Shown: positions 30,701 to 36,853 of the stretch, one piece after another
How the letters are laid out: each line of letters opens with the position of its first letter
Numbering within the stretch: position 1 is the first letter of the stretch
NCBI GenBank assembly: GCA_902406105.1
Contig: CABPCP010000029.1
Span: forward strand, 1-36,853
Length of the DNA: 36,853 nucleotides
Direction of reading: 5' to 3'
Origin: an uncultured Mordavella sp.
GTDB taxonomy: Bacteria; Bacillota; Clostridia; Lachnospirales; Lachnospiraceae
Program-made: the position numbers and the translations under genes
Notes under the pieces: generated by a model
Seen by the model: the letters and a program-made list of their open reading frames with translations, nothing else
The model's database searches: none
What the model was told of the DNA's origin: nothing

Positions 30701-33696
30701 ATCTGCTTTCTGATCTTACAGTAAAAGAAGATGGCAGCTATGATTTTGATTCCGCAGAACCAGTGGTGATCGGGGAAAATGGAGCCACAGAGATGTTTAC
30801 CGATGAGAAAGGTCATGCCTGCAGCATTGCCCTTCCTTATGGTACTTACCTTGTGCGGGAAACAACCACGCCCCACAATTACAAACCGGTGGATGATTTT
30901 ATTGTGCGGATCACGGAGCATAATCCAACCACACCACAGATATGGCGGGTGCTTCTTGATAAAGCATTTGAAGCGAAGCTGAAGATCATCAAGCAGGATG
31001 ACGAGACGAAAAAGCCGGTGCTTCACAAAGGTACAGAGTTCCGGATCTATGATCTGGACAATAAAGAATACGTTGAGCAGGTAACAACGTACCCTACGAC
31101 GACGGTTCACAAGACATTCTTCACTGACGAGGAAGGCTACCTGATCCTGCCCCAGAACTTAAAAATCGGGCATTACCGGATTGAGGAAGTGACAGCGCCT
31201 TACGGCTATACACTGAATGAGAATTATTTTGAGATTGCAGTGGATTCCGATACTGCTTACCAGATCGACCCGGTGTCCGGGGATGTGGTGATCGAAGCAG
31301 TCTATGAGAACCATCCGGTAAAAGGAAAACTGAAAATTGTAAAACAGGGCGAAGTGCTGGATGGTTTCAGCAAGGATTTTGTCTACGAAGTGGAGAATCT
31401 GGCGGGCGCAGTCTTTGAGGTGTACGCTTGGGAGGATATTTATACCGCTGACTTCCAGAAAGACGCAGAAGGAAACCGTATTTTAGAGTATGCTGCCGGC
31501 GAGTTGGTAGGAACGGTGACTACGGATGAAAACGGGGAGGCATATCTTTCTGATCTTCCTCTTGGCAGTTACAAGGTTGTGGAAGTTACCGCTCCGGAAG
31601 GCTTTGTGCTGAACGGGGAAGCGCAGACAGTGACTTTTACTTACAAGGATCAGGAGACACCTGTGGTTGAACAGGAAGCTGTTTTCCAGAATGAACGTCA
31701 GAAAGTGGAAGTATCCGTGGTGAAAAAGGATGCGGAAACACAGGCAACTGTGGCAGGCGCAGCCTTTGGGCTGTATGCCAAAGAGGATATTCTGGCACAT
31801 GGCGAAGTGATTATGAAAGCGGACACGCTGATCGGCAAGGCACTGTCTGATGAAAAGGGGAAAGCTGTCTTTATGAATGATCTGCCGTTTGGACGATACT
31901 ATATCAAAGAAGAAGCCGCACCGGATGGGTATGTTTCTTCTGATCATGTGGTAGAAATGACGGCAGAGTACCAGGGGCAGGAGATCCCGGTGGTGGAACT
32001 GTCCTCTGAATATGAAAATGAGCCGACAAAGATTACTGTGACTAAGACAGACCTGACCACCGGCGTGGAGCTGGAGGGTGCAAAGCTGACCGTCCTGGAT
32101 CAAGACGGGAATATCGTAGACAGTTGGACTTCCGTGAAAGGGGAGGAACACCTGATTGAGCGGCTGACGGTGGGCGAGACTTACACGCTCCGGGAGGAGC
32201 TGGCCCCGTATGGGTATCTGAAAGCGGAAGAAATCACTTTTACTGTGGAGGATACAGCGAAAATCCAGAAAGTGGAAATGAAAGACGACGTGCCGACGGG
32301 AACGCTGATCATCAATAAGAAAGGCGAGTTTCTGGAGGATGTGACACTTGCCGATACCATTGGCGGCTGGATCAGCCACCTTTTTGAATATATCACCGGC
32401 GCATTAAAAGACGTAACCTTTGAGGTATACGCCCTGGAGGACATCCAGGCGGCGGACGGCGAGAGTGAGGATTATTACAAAAAGGACGAACTGATCGCCA
32501 CGATTACCACAGATGAGACAGGAATTGCAAAGCTCTCTGATCTTCCTCTTGGAAGATACTGTGTGAAAGAAAAAGAGACAGCGGAAGGCTATGTGCTGGA
32601 CGGGGAGATCCGGGAGATTGACCTGACCTATGTGGATCAGGATACGGCGGAAGTCACCTGGAATGGAGACTGGCAGAATAACCACCAGAAGGTGGAAGTC
32701 TCTGTCCTAAAAAAAGAAAAGGATACTGACCGGGTGCTGGAGGGCGCTGTATTTGCCCTTTCTGCAAAAGACGACATTACAAATAGGGATGGGGATGTGG
32801 TTCTGGAAGCGGGAACCGTGATCGAGGAAAAGGCAACCGGGGAGGACGGGACACTTCTCTTTGAAGCTGACCTGCCTATTGGTTTTTCCTATACGGTGAA
32901 AGAAACTTCCCCGGCTCCGGGATTTGCTACCACAGATGAGGTACAGGAGTTTATCTTTACGGCGGAACGTTCTGACAAAGCTACAGTTTCCTATGAATTT
33001 ACCTTTGAGGACGAACCGACCGTCTTTGAATTTACCAAAACTTCCCTGACAGATGGAAAAGAAGTGGAGGGGGCGAAGTTGACGGTAACGGATGAAAACG
33101 GCGAAGTTGTAGAGGAATGGGTATCCGGCAAAGAGCCGCATATCATCAAGGAGCTGGTTGTCGGACAGACTTACACGATGACGGAAGTGCTTCCGGCTCC
33201 GGGGTATGTGACGGCGGAGAGCATCCAGTTTACCGTGGAGGACACTGCCGAAGTTCAGAAGGTCGAAATGAAAGACGATGTGACGAAGGTGGAGATCTCT
33301 AAGACGGATATTGCCGGAGAGGAACTGCCGGGGGCGAAGCTGACCATCCTCGATGAGAATGGCGAGGTGATGGAAAGCTGGACCTCCTCAGAAGAGCCGC
33401 ATTATATCGAAATGCTTCCGATTGGCCGTTACACTCTCCAGGAGGAGTCTGCGCCAGAGGGATATCTGGTGGCTGAGGATATAGAGTTTGAGGTGAAAGA
33501 TACCGGTGAAATCCAGAAAGTCGTGATGAAAGATGAGGCGGTACCAGAGGAAACACCGGAAGAACCGCAAAATCCGGTTGGGACAGATGCTCCGAAGACT
33601 GGAGATGATACGAATCTTTTATTCTGGACAGTACTGCTTGGCGTTGGACTTTGCGGAACCGGAACGGCATTTGCGATGAGAAGAAAAAGAAGATAA
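27748..33696 (+). CDS. Giant sortase-anchored adhesin with Cna-B/SpaA repeats
   Basis: A 1982-residue secreted, wall-anchored protein. A signal peptide (1-32) precedes a charged region and a thioester-like domain (about 245-345) with Cys279 in TAYCIQP; where a thioester Gln is expected (TQxA) it has THLA with His337. From about 510 to 1930 there are 13 Cna-B/SpaA-like domains, each ending in an E-motif such as YLKEIQAPEGY, YRIEEVTAPYGY or YTLQEESAPEGY; such domains form internal isopeptide bonds. The C-terminus has the sorting signal APKTG (1948-1952), a membrane helix and RRKRR. It resembles ICE-borne adhesins of Clostridia annotated as SrtB-anchored collagen-binding; its ligand is unknown. 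AGAAAGGACG precedes the start. Confidence 0.9.
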   Translation: MRKKRKAARLISGCMALVSLLSAVVSPMMVSAAESPTERVPYYEEVKDQLDMDEVVTAHDYEVTVGASFDINCDFSGIEIPDNKKVKVTFQEALNEDGDPFATDHEDTYQAVYYVEPQTTSHPMYQISRNITVKEAAASEEVKDSGTEASPGQDKKESEPESSDEEGESETPAEMHSEEEFDKALERSEDQKTVDEDSGLTLGEVLLQAADQGVDIQSLEVGESVTFTAQAPRARAARATQSVTITQGSYYYYADYGLGSYVTAPFTVKFGNVSATAYCIQPSKPGPGSGTYQITKLEGKQELAKTIYYGTEASGAAYFFNSHHKDFSAGKRFIVTHLAASYANGSSDAFYGTNSTGEALAMELYHYAVSQPEIPDVEMSFSNSNVMAYVDGSQQRTEDITFKASSQQTITMDLPDGVKLHNISTGKTSAAGAKVTISGGTKFYLSAPLTQTRDVAGSWSAKMQGSITKDYSAYKITTGSSYQDIALVFGEGVEDEKYVSFSVKWLELAKVEIIKVDSRHENAKLSGAIFGIYSDPDCTKLITEMPATDENGSSVAEIVKTQDTVYLKEIQAPEGYRLNTAGYNVKLIANDTASVTVPDQEQMGELTIYKEGQVLTGADMTEEGVTFRYEDRRQEGAVYNVYAGEDIVTAYGAKIYSKGDLVKGNLTTDDNGSAVLKNLHLGTYVIREVQAPENFYNAGEEKTVTLSYAGQNVETVFSESTFHNDRQKAEVSVLKKDKDTLNPLDGGVFGLYAGSDITNSDGNVVVSKGTLIEKAVTGEDGKAVFTADLPIGFSYDVKEIQAPDGYVRNQEDVYSFTFSYINDSEAKVTFTHTFINERVNATIRLQKKDAETNQAIPQGDADLENAVYGLYARKDIVHPDGATGVIYKAGDRVATLTTDENGKASIENLYLGEYFIKEITPPVGYLADESEYDLVCDYEGDLTATVERECVSLEQVKKQPFEIIKAANNGETDADLLSGAGFTAYLLSDLTVKEDGSYDFDSAEPVVIGENGATEMFTDEKGHACSIALPYGTYLVRETTTPHNYKPVDDFIVRITEHNPTTPQIWRVLLDKAFEAKLKIIKQDDETKKPVLHKGTEFRIYDLDNKEYVEQVTTYPTTTVHKTFFTDEEGYLILPQNLKIGHYRIEEVTAPYGYTLNENYFEIAVDSDTAYQIDPVSGDVVIEAVYENHPVKGKLKIVKQGEVLDGFSKDFVYEVENLAGAVFEVYAWEDIYTADFQKDAEGNRILEYAAGELVGTVTTDENGEAYLSDLPLGSYKVVEVTAPEGFVLNGEAQTVTFTYKDQETPVVEQEAVFQNERQKVEVSVVKKDAETQATVAGAAFGLYAKEDILAHGEVIMKADTLIGKALSDEKGKAVFMNDLPFGRYYIKEEAAPDGYVSSDHVVEMTAEYQGQEIPVVELSSEYENEPTKITVTKTDLTTGVELEGAKLTVLDQDGNIVDSWTSVKGEEHLIERLTVGETYTLREELAPYGYLKAEEITFTVEDTAKIQKVEMKDDVPTGTLIINKKGEFLEDVTLADTIGGWISHLFEYITGALKDVTFEVYALEDIQAADGESEDYYKKDELIATITTDETGIAKLSDLPLGRYCVKEKETAEGYVLDGEIREIDLTYVDQDTAEVTWNGDWQNNHQKVEVSVLKKEKDTDRVLEGAVFALSAKDDITNRDGDVVLEAGTVIEEKATGEDGTLLFEADLPIGFSYTVKETSPAPGFATTDEVQEFIFTAERSDKATVSYEFTFEDEPTVFEFTKTSLTDGKEVEGAKLTVTDENGEVVEEWVSGKEPHIIKELVVGQTYTMTEVLPAPGYVTAESIQFTVEDTAEVQKVEMKDDVTKVEISKTDIAGEELPGAKLTILDENGEVMESWTSSEEPHYIEMLPIGRYTLQEESAPEGYLVAEDIEFEVKDTGEIQKVVMKDEAVPEETPEEPQNPVGTDAPKTGDDTNLLFWTVLLGVGLCGTGTAFAMRRKRR

Positions 33697-33707
33697 AGGA
33701 AAAAGAG

Positions 33708-33748
33708 CAGGCGTTTACCGTATCGGTAGGCGCCTGCGGCTGTTTTTG
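33708..33748 (+). terminator. Terminator after the adhesin gene
   Basis: CAGGCG/CGCCTG with TACCG/CGGTA in the upper stem forms a strong hairpin (33708-33736), followed at a short distance by TGTTTTTGG. Confidence 0.65.
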
Positions 33749-33765
33749 GAAAGGATGCAGGGATT

Positions 33766-34062
33766 ATGGAAAAAGCAAAGTATGTGATCGATCCGAAGGC
33801 GGCACTTCCGGGACGCAGCTACCAGAAGGACAAACCATGGTCCTGTGCATATTGTTACTGGTGGGGAAAAGCCGGATGCACAAAGAGCGATTGCTGGTAC
33901 CTGGAGCCGGTGAAACCAGAGGAGTCGAAGTCTGACGTATCGAAAAACTGTAAGGATTGTCCTTACGGGAAGCATCTGCCGTGTATCGGATATTGTATCG
34001 CAGAAATCTATCGGGAATTGAAATCTACAGGAAGGAAGGTGGTTGATTGCAGGATGAAGTAA
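33766..34062 (+). CDS. Cysteine-rich small protein, unknown function
   Basis: A 98-residue protein with 10 cysteines, including CAYC, CTKSDC, CKDC and CIGYC spacings, suggesting one or two metal-binding knuckles or an Fe-S site. AAAGGATGCAGGG precedes the ATG. It overlaps the PcfB gene by 16 bases, so it belongs to the transfer operon. I recognise no named family. Confidence 0.7.
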   Translation: MEKAKYVIDPKAALPGRSYQKDKPWSCAYCYWWGKAGCTKSDCWYLEPVKPEESKSDVSKNCKDCPYGKHLPCIGYCIAEIYRELKSTGRKVVDCRMK

Positions 34063-34604
34063 ATGAGAAAACAATTGCGCTGTGTGTACAGTGCGGCCGT
34101 ATGACGGCAGGTATTCTGAAAGCTGCTATGCGGAAATATCTGAATGAGAAAGAACGACATAAGCAAAAAAAGGTTCAGAGACGCCAGGCGGTGAAGAATG
34201 GCCGTGCTCAGGAGCGGAGCAGGGCAAAAGAACGCCGAAAGCTGGAAAAAAAGCAGCCTCACGGGAAACAGACGATGAAGCAGCTGATGGCGAAAGGCGC
34301 CCAGCTTACGAATATCCTGATCACGGATGATAATATAAAATCTTTTGACCGGGTTGCCAGAAAATACGGGATTGATTACAGCCTGAAACGTGACAACAGC
34401 GTCAGTCCCCCAAAGTATATGGTGTTCTTTAAGGCAAAAGACGTGGATGTGATGACGGCAGCTTTTAAAGAATATACAGGGATTACGCTGAAAAAATCAA
34501 GAAAGCCGTCTGTCCGGAAGAAACTGCAGAAAGCCATGCAGAGGCTGGCAAAGCACCGTGAGCGTGTAAAAACCCGGCAGAAGGACCGGGGGCAGGAACG
34601 ATGA
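34047..34604 (+). CDS. pcfB: PcfB-family relaxosome accessory protein (DUF3801)
   Basis: A 185-residue very basic protein. The core GKQTMKQLMAKGAQLTNILITDDNIKSFDRVARKYGIDYSLKRDNSVSPPKYMVFFKAKDVDVMTAAFKEYT matches the PcfB/DUF3801 family; PcfB of pCF10 joins the relaxase complex to the coupling protein (established). The start is a TTG at 34047, supported by AGGAAGGAAGGTGG. It overlaps the upstream gene by 16 bases and the VirD4 gene by 4, fitting its role as the coupling protein's partner. The Lys/Arg-rich tail probably contacts DNA. Confidence 0.88.
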   Translation: MQDEVNEKTIALCVQCGRMTAGILKAAMRKYLNEKERHKQKKVQRRQAVKNGRAQERSRAKERRKLEKKQPHGKQTMKQLMAKGAQLTNILITDDNIKSFDRVARKYGIDYSLKRDNSVSPPKYMVFFKAKDVDVMTAAFKEYTGITLKKSRKPSVRKKLQKAMQRLAKHRERVKTRQKDRGQER

Positions 34605-36412
34605 AGGAAAAGTGGACCAGGATTCTGGTACTCAATCTTCCTTATTTCATCATGTTTTACCTGGTCAACCGGGGTGCCTGGCTGTTCCGGCATTGTACCG
34701 GGGACAGTCAGATAGAAAGACTTGGCGTTATGCTGATAAATTTTTCGCTGGCGTTCACGCATTTTCTGCCGAGCATTTATTTTACGGATCTTCTTGTGGG
34801 AACTGCAGCTGCAGTGTTTTTGAAACTTGCAGTTGTGTACCGGGGGAAAAATGCAAAAAAGTTCCGGCACGGAGAAGAATATGGCTCCGCCCGCTGGGGG
34901 ACTGCGGAAGATATCAAGCCGTTTATGGATCCGGTTTTTGAGAATAACATCCTCCTGACGCAGACGGAACGGCTGACGATGAACAGCCGGCCGAAGCTTC
35001 CAAAGTACGCCAGGAATAAAAATGTGATTGTGATCGGTGGATCCGGATCCGGAAAGACCAGATTCTACGTAAAACCGAACCTGATGCAGATGACCCGGAA
35101 AGTCTCCTATGTAGTGACAGATCCTAAAGGAACCATCATAGTGGAATGCGGACGGATGTTGGTCCAGCATGGGTATCGGATCAAGGTGTTCAATACGATC
35201 AATTTTAATAAGTCCATGCATTATAACCCGTTCCGATATATCCGCTCAGAAAAAGATATCCTGAAGCTGGTCAATACCATTATCGCCAATACAAAAGGCG
35301 AAGGCGAAAAGTCAACCGAAGATTTTTGGGTAAAAGCAGAGCGTCTGCTTTATACAGCACTGATCGGATATATCTGGTACGAAGCCCCGGAGGAAGAACA
35401 AAATTTTTCTACATTGCTGGAATTCATTAATGCCAGTGAGACCAGAGAGGATGACGAGGAGTTTAAGAATGCGGTGGACGAACTGTTTGAGGAATTGGAA
35501 GCAGAAAACCCGGAACATTTTGCTGTCCGGCAGTATCGCAAATATAAGCTGGCGGCCGGCAAGACAGCTAAGAGTATTCTGATCAGCTGCGGAGCGAGGC
35601 TGGCACCTTTTGATATTGCGGAACTCAGGGAACTGACCAGTTACGATGAGATGGAACTGGATCTTCTTGGAGACAGGAAGACGGCAATGTTCGTGATCAT
35701 TTCTGATACCGACGACACGTTTAATTTTCTTGTCGCGATCATGTATTCACAGTTGTTCAATCTGTTATGTGACAGGGCGGATGACTTATACGGCGGGAGG
35801 CTTCCGTATCATGTGCGGCTTTTGCTGGACGAGTTCAGTAATATTGGGCAGATCCCGAAATTTGACAAACTGATCGCCACGATCCGAAGCAGAGAAATCT
35901 CTGCTTCGATCATCCTACAGTCCCAGAGTCAGCTGAAGACGATCTACCGGGATGCGGCAGAAACAATTCTTGGCAACTGCGATACCGTCTTGTTCCTTGG
36001 CGGGAAAGAGAGCAGTACATTGAAAGAAATCTCAGAGACACTGGGGAAAGAGACGATTGATCTTTATAATACCTCTGATACGAGAGGACAGAATCCGTCT
36101 TACGGGATGAATTACCAGAAGACCGGTCACGAACTGATGAGCCGGGACGAGCTGGCAGTAATGCCGGGAGATAAGTGCATCCTGCAGTTGCGCGGGGTGC
36201 GCCCGTTTTACAGTGATAAGTTTGATATCACGAAACACAGGCGTTACCGGGAACTGTCAGATTTTGATAAAAACAACGAGTTCCATATCGAAGAGTATCT
36301 GGAACACAGGCTTGTGCTTCCGCAGGAGGAATCTTTTGAACTTTATGAGTATGAACTGTCGCCGGAAGAGATTGAAGCGGCGGAAAAGGAGGTGATGGAA
36401 GATGTAGGATGA
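34601..36412 (+). CDS. VirD4/TraG-type conjugative coupling protein
   Basis: A 603-residue membrane ATPase that brings the relaxase-DNA complex to the secretion channel. Two N-terminal membrane helices (about 8-28 and 55-80) come first, then EYGSARWGTAEDI. Walker A is GGSGSGKTRFYVKPN (about 146-160) and Walker B LLLDEFSNIGQIP (about 406-418); the conserved LQSQSQL follows. It matches the CD1115-type VirD4 family of Firmicutes ICEs and is of normal length. It overlaps pcfB by 4 bases (ATGA). Confidence 0.95.
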   Translation: MKEKWTRILVLNLPYFIMFYLVNRGAWLFRHCTGDSQIERLGVMLINFSLAFTHFLPSIYFTDLLVGTAAAVFLKLAVVYRGKNAKKFRHGEEYGSARWGTAEDIKPFMDPVFENNILLTQTERLTMNSRPKLPKYARNKNVIVIGGSGSGKTRFYVKPNLMQMTRKVSYVVTDPKGTIIVECGRMLVQHGYRIKVFNTINFNKSMHYNPFRYIRSEKDILKLVNTIIANTKGEGEKSTEDFWVKAERLLYTALIGYIWYEAPEEEQNFSTLLEFINASETREDDEEFKNAVDELFEELEAENPEHFAVRQYRKYKLAAGKTAKSILISCGARLAPFDIAELRELTSYDEMELDLLGDRKTAMFVIISDTDDTFNFLVAIMYSQLFNLLCDRADDLYGGRLPYHVRLLLDEFSNIGQIPKFDKLIATIRSREISASIILQSQSQLKTIYRDAAETILGNCDTVLFLGGKESSTLKEISETLGKETIDLYNTSDTRGQNPSYGMNYQKTGHELMSRDELAVMPGDKCILQLRGVRPFYSDKFDITKHRRYRELSDFDKNNEFHIEEYLEHRLVLPQEESFELYEYELSPEEIEAAEKEVMEDVG

Positions 36413-36519
36413 TGTGCATATAGCTGACGAAAGAATAAGCTTTTGTCTGGATGCGTAGTATTCTGCCCCTGAAATTCAGGCCAGAAGAATAAATCAGATA
36501 TCGATTTTTAGGTTTGGGA

Positions 36520-36543
36520 CCGTCCGTATGGACGGGTTTTTTT
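36520..36543 (+). terminator. Terminator after the coupling protein gene
   Basis: CCGTCC and GGACGG around GTAT, followed by a G and seven T residues. A near-palindrome TTCTGCCCCTGA/TCAGGCCAGAA (about 36462-36487) precedes it. Confidence 0.75.
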
Positions 36544-36556
36544 ATGGAGGAAAACC

Positions 36557-36607
36557 ATGGAAATTCATATCAGGTCCCCGACCAGGGGATACGGATTTAT
36601 GGCCTGA
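36557..36607 (+). other. 16-codon ORF, possible leader peptide
   Basis: MEIHIRSPTRGYGFMA is preceded by GGAGG 6 bases upstream and followed by a hairpin (AAAAGCGC at 36628-36635, GCGCTTTT at 36654-36661). Short ORF plus hairpin before the Maff2-like gene resembles an attenuator. It could also be the remnant of a small gene. Confidence 0.35.
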
Positions 36608-36676
36608 ATAAGAGGGAAAGGAGAGAAAAAAGCGCTGACAGGCTGAAAAAAAGGCGCTTTTGTCAGTTGTGCGTAT

Positions 36677-36817
36677 ATGAGTTTTTTTACAAGCGCTGTT
36701 AATATCCTTCAGACATTAGTGGTCGCAATCGGCGCCGGTCTTGGCGTATGGGGCGTGATAAATTTGATGGAAGGGTATGGAAATGACAATCCCGGGGCTA
36801 ATGCTCATGTACGGTAA
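36677..36817 (+). CDS. Maff2-family small membrane protein, apparently truncated
   Basis: A 46-residue hydrophobic peptide, MSFFTSAVNILQTLVVAIG continuing into GAGLGVWGVINLMEGYGNDNPGA, which closely fits the N-terminal two thirds of Maff2 proteins found between VirD4 and the secretion genes of Firmicutes ICEs. Family members I know go on for about 25 more residues with a second membrane helix; here the match stops after NPGA, and the frame ends in NAHVR and a TAA. An insertion, such as an intron or a frameshift, is possible just at the window edge. No clear ribosome site is present. Confidence 0.65.
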   Translation: MSFFTSAVNILQTLVVAIGAGLGVWGVINLMEGYGNDNPGANAHVR

Positions 36818-36853
36818 GGAAGCAAGCAACCGAAAACAAGAGATAGACCGCCA

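Larger units (their letters stand above)
16407..36853. mobile_element. Integrative and conjugative element, left part (truncated by window end)
   Basis: Core genes give way after lysS to plasmid-like and conjugation genes: tandem DUF6462-like proteins, ParA, ParB, RepA_N-type initiator, XRE/ImmA regulator pair, a sortase-anchored adhesin, PcfB, a VirD4-type coupling protein and a Maff2-like peptide. This order is typical of large Firmicutes ICEs. The exact left boundary is not proven; it may lie within the lysS 3' end or in the repeats at 16428-16525. Integrase, relaxase, VirB4 and sortase must lie to the right if the element is complete. Confidence 0.85.

Noticed and set aside
31483..32379. 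Long - strand ORFs inside the adhesin gene
   Set aside because: They lie opposite repeated Cna-B coding sequence, are rich in His, Phe and Arg, and lack family features; shadows of the real frame.
36514..36702. 62-codon ORF before the Maff2-like gene
   Set aside because: Its start lies in a terminator hairpin and it runs out of frame across the better supported short ORF and Maff2 start.
36770..36853. Group II intron 5' end at the break in the Maff2-like gene
   Set aside because: No GTGYG-type intron start is visible before the window ends, so I record only the interruption.

Overview
The window looks like a chromosomal segment of an anaerobic gut Clostridia bacterium, most likely of the Lachnospiraceae (Dorea/Blautia/Clostridium scindens-like). 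The grounds are the protein families (an OFA-type MFS carrier, KtrAB, a DUF6145-like protein next to coaX, a long LysS with an added tRNA-binding domain), purine-rich AGGAGG ribosome binding sites and moderate GC. No species call is possible from the sequence alone.

Bases 1-16406 are core chromosome, nearly all on the + strand: an MFS carrier; a SAM-I riboswitch and terminator ahead of metK; an operon of histidine kinase, response regulator, KtrB, KtrA and a SPOUT-class rRNA methyltransferase; an NfeD/SPFH membrane pair; argF and birA; a DUF6145-like gene with coaX; dusB; and greA and lysS behind a perfect consensus promoter. Palindromic intergenic repeats sit on the stop codons of three of these genes (MFS carrier, rRNA methyltransferase, coaX).

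From about 16407 to the end is the left part of an integrative and conjugative element (ICE), apparently lodged directly after lysS. It starts with integrase-arm-like direct repeats and two small tandem DUF6462-like DNA-binding proteins, then parA, parB and a RepA_N-type initiator gene with iterons inside the coding region. Next comes cargo: small hypotheticals, an A+T-rich DUF4062 (TIR-like) protein, and an XRE-ImmA repressor/protease pair facing a Y-family polymerase-YolD operon. After a zinc-ribbon protein and a sigma-like regulator lies a structured non-coding stretch that I propose as oriT. It is followed by a 1982-residue cell-wall-anchored adhesin with 13 Cna-B/SpaA-like repeats, then PcfB, the VirD4 coupling protein and the start of a Maff2-type membrane peptide. 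Integrase, relaxase, the type IV secretion ATPase and sortase are not in the window and would be expected further right.

Together the ICE genes suggest an element that can replicate and partition as a plasmid after excision (RepA, ParAB), that may sense DNA damage through ImmA/XRE, and that carries an adhesin and a possible defence or sensor gene. Points most worth checking are the repA iterons with a copy upstream of the gene, the 25-bp palindrome inside parB, the oriT candidate, the damage-response module, the lysS 3' end at the ICE junction, and the Gln-to-His change in the adhesin's thioester-like domain.
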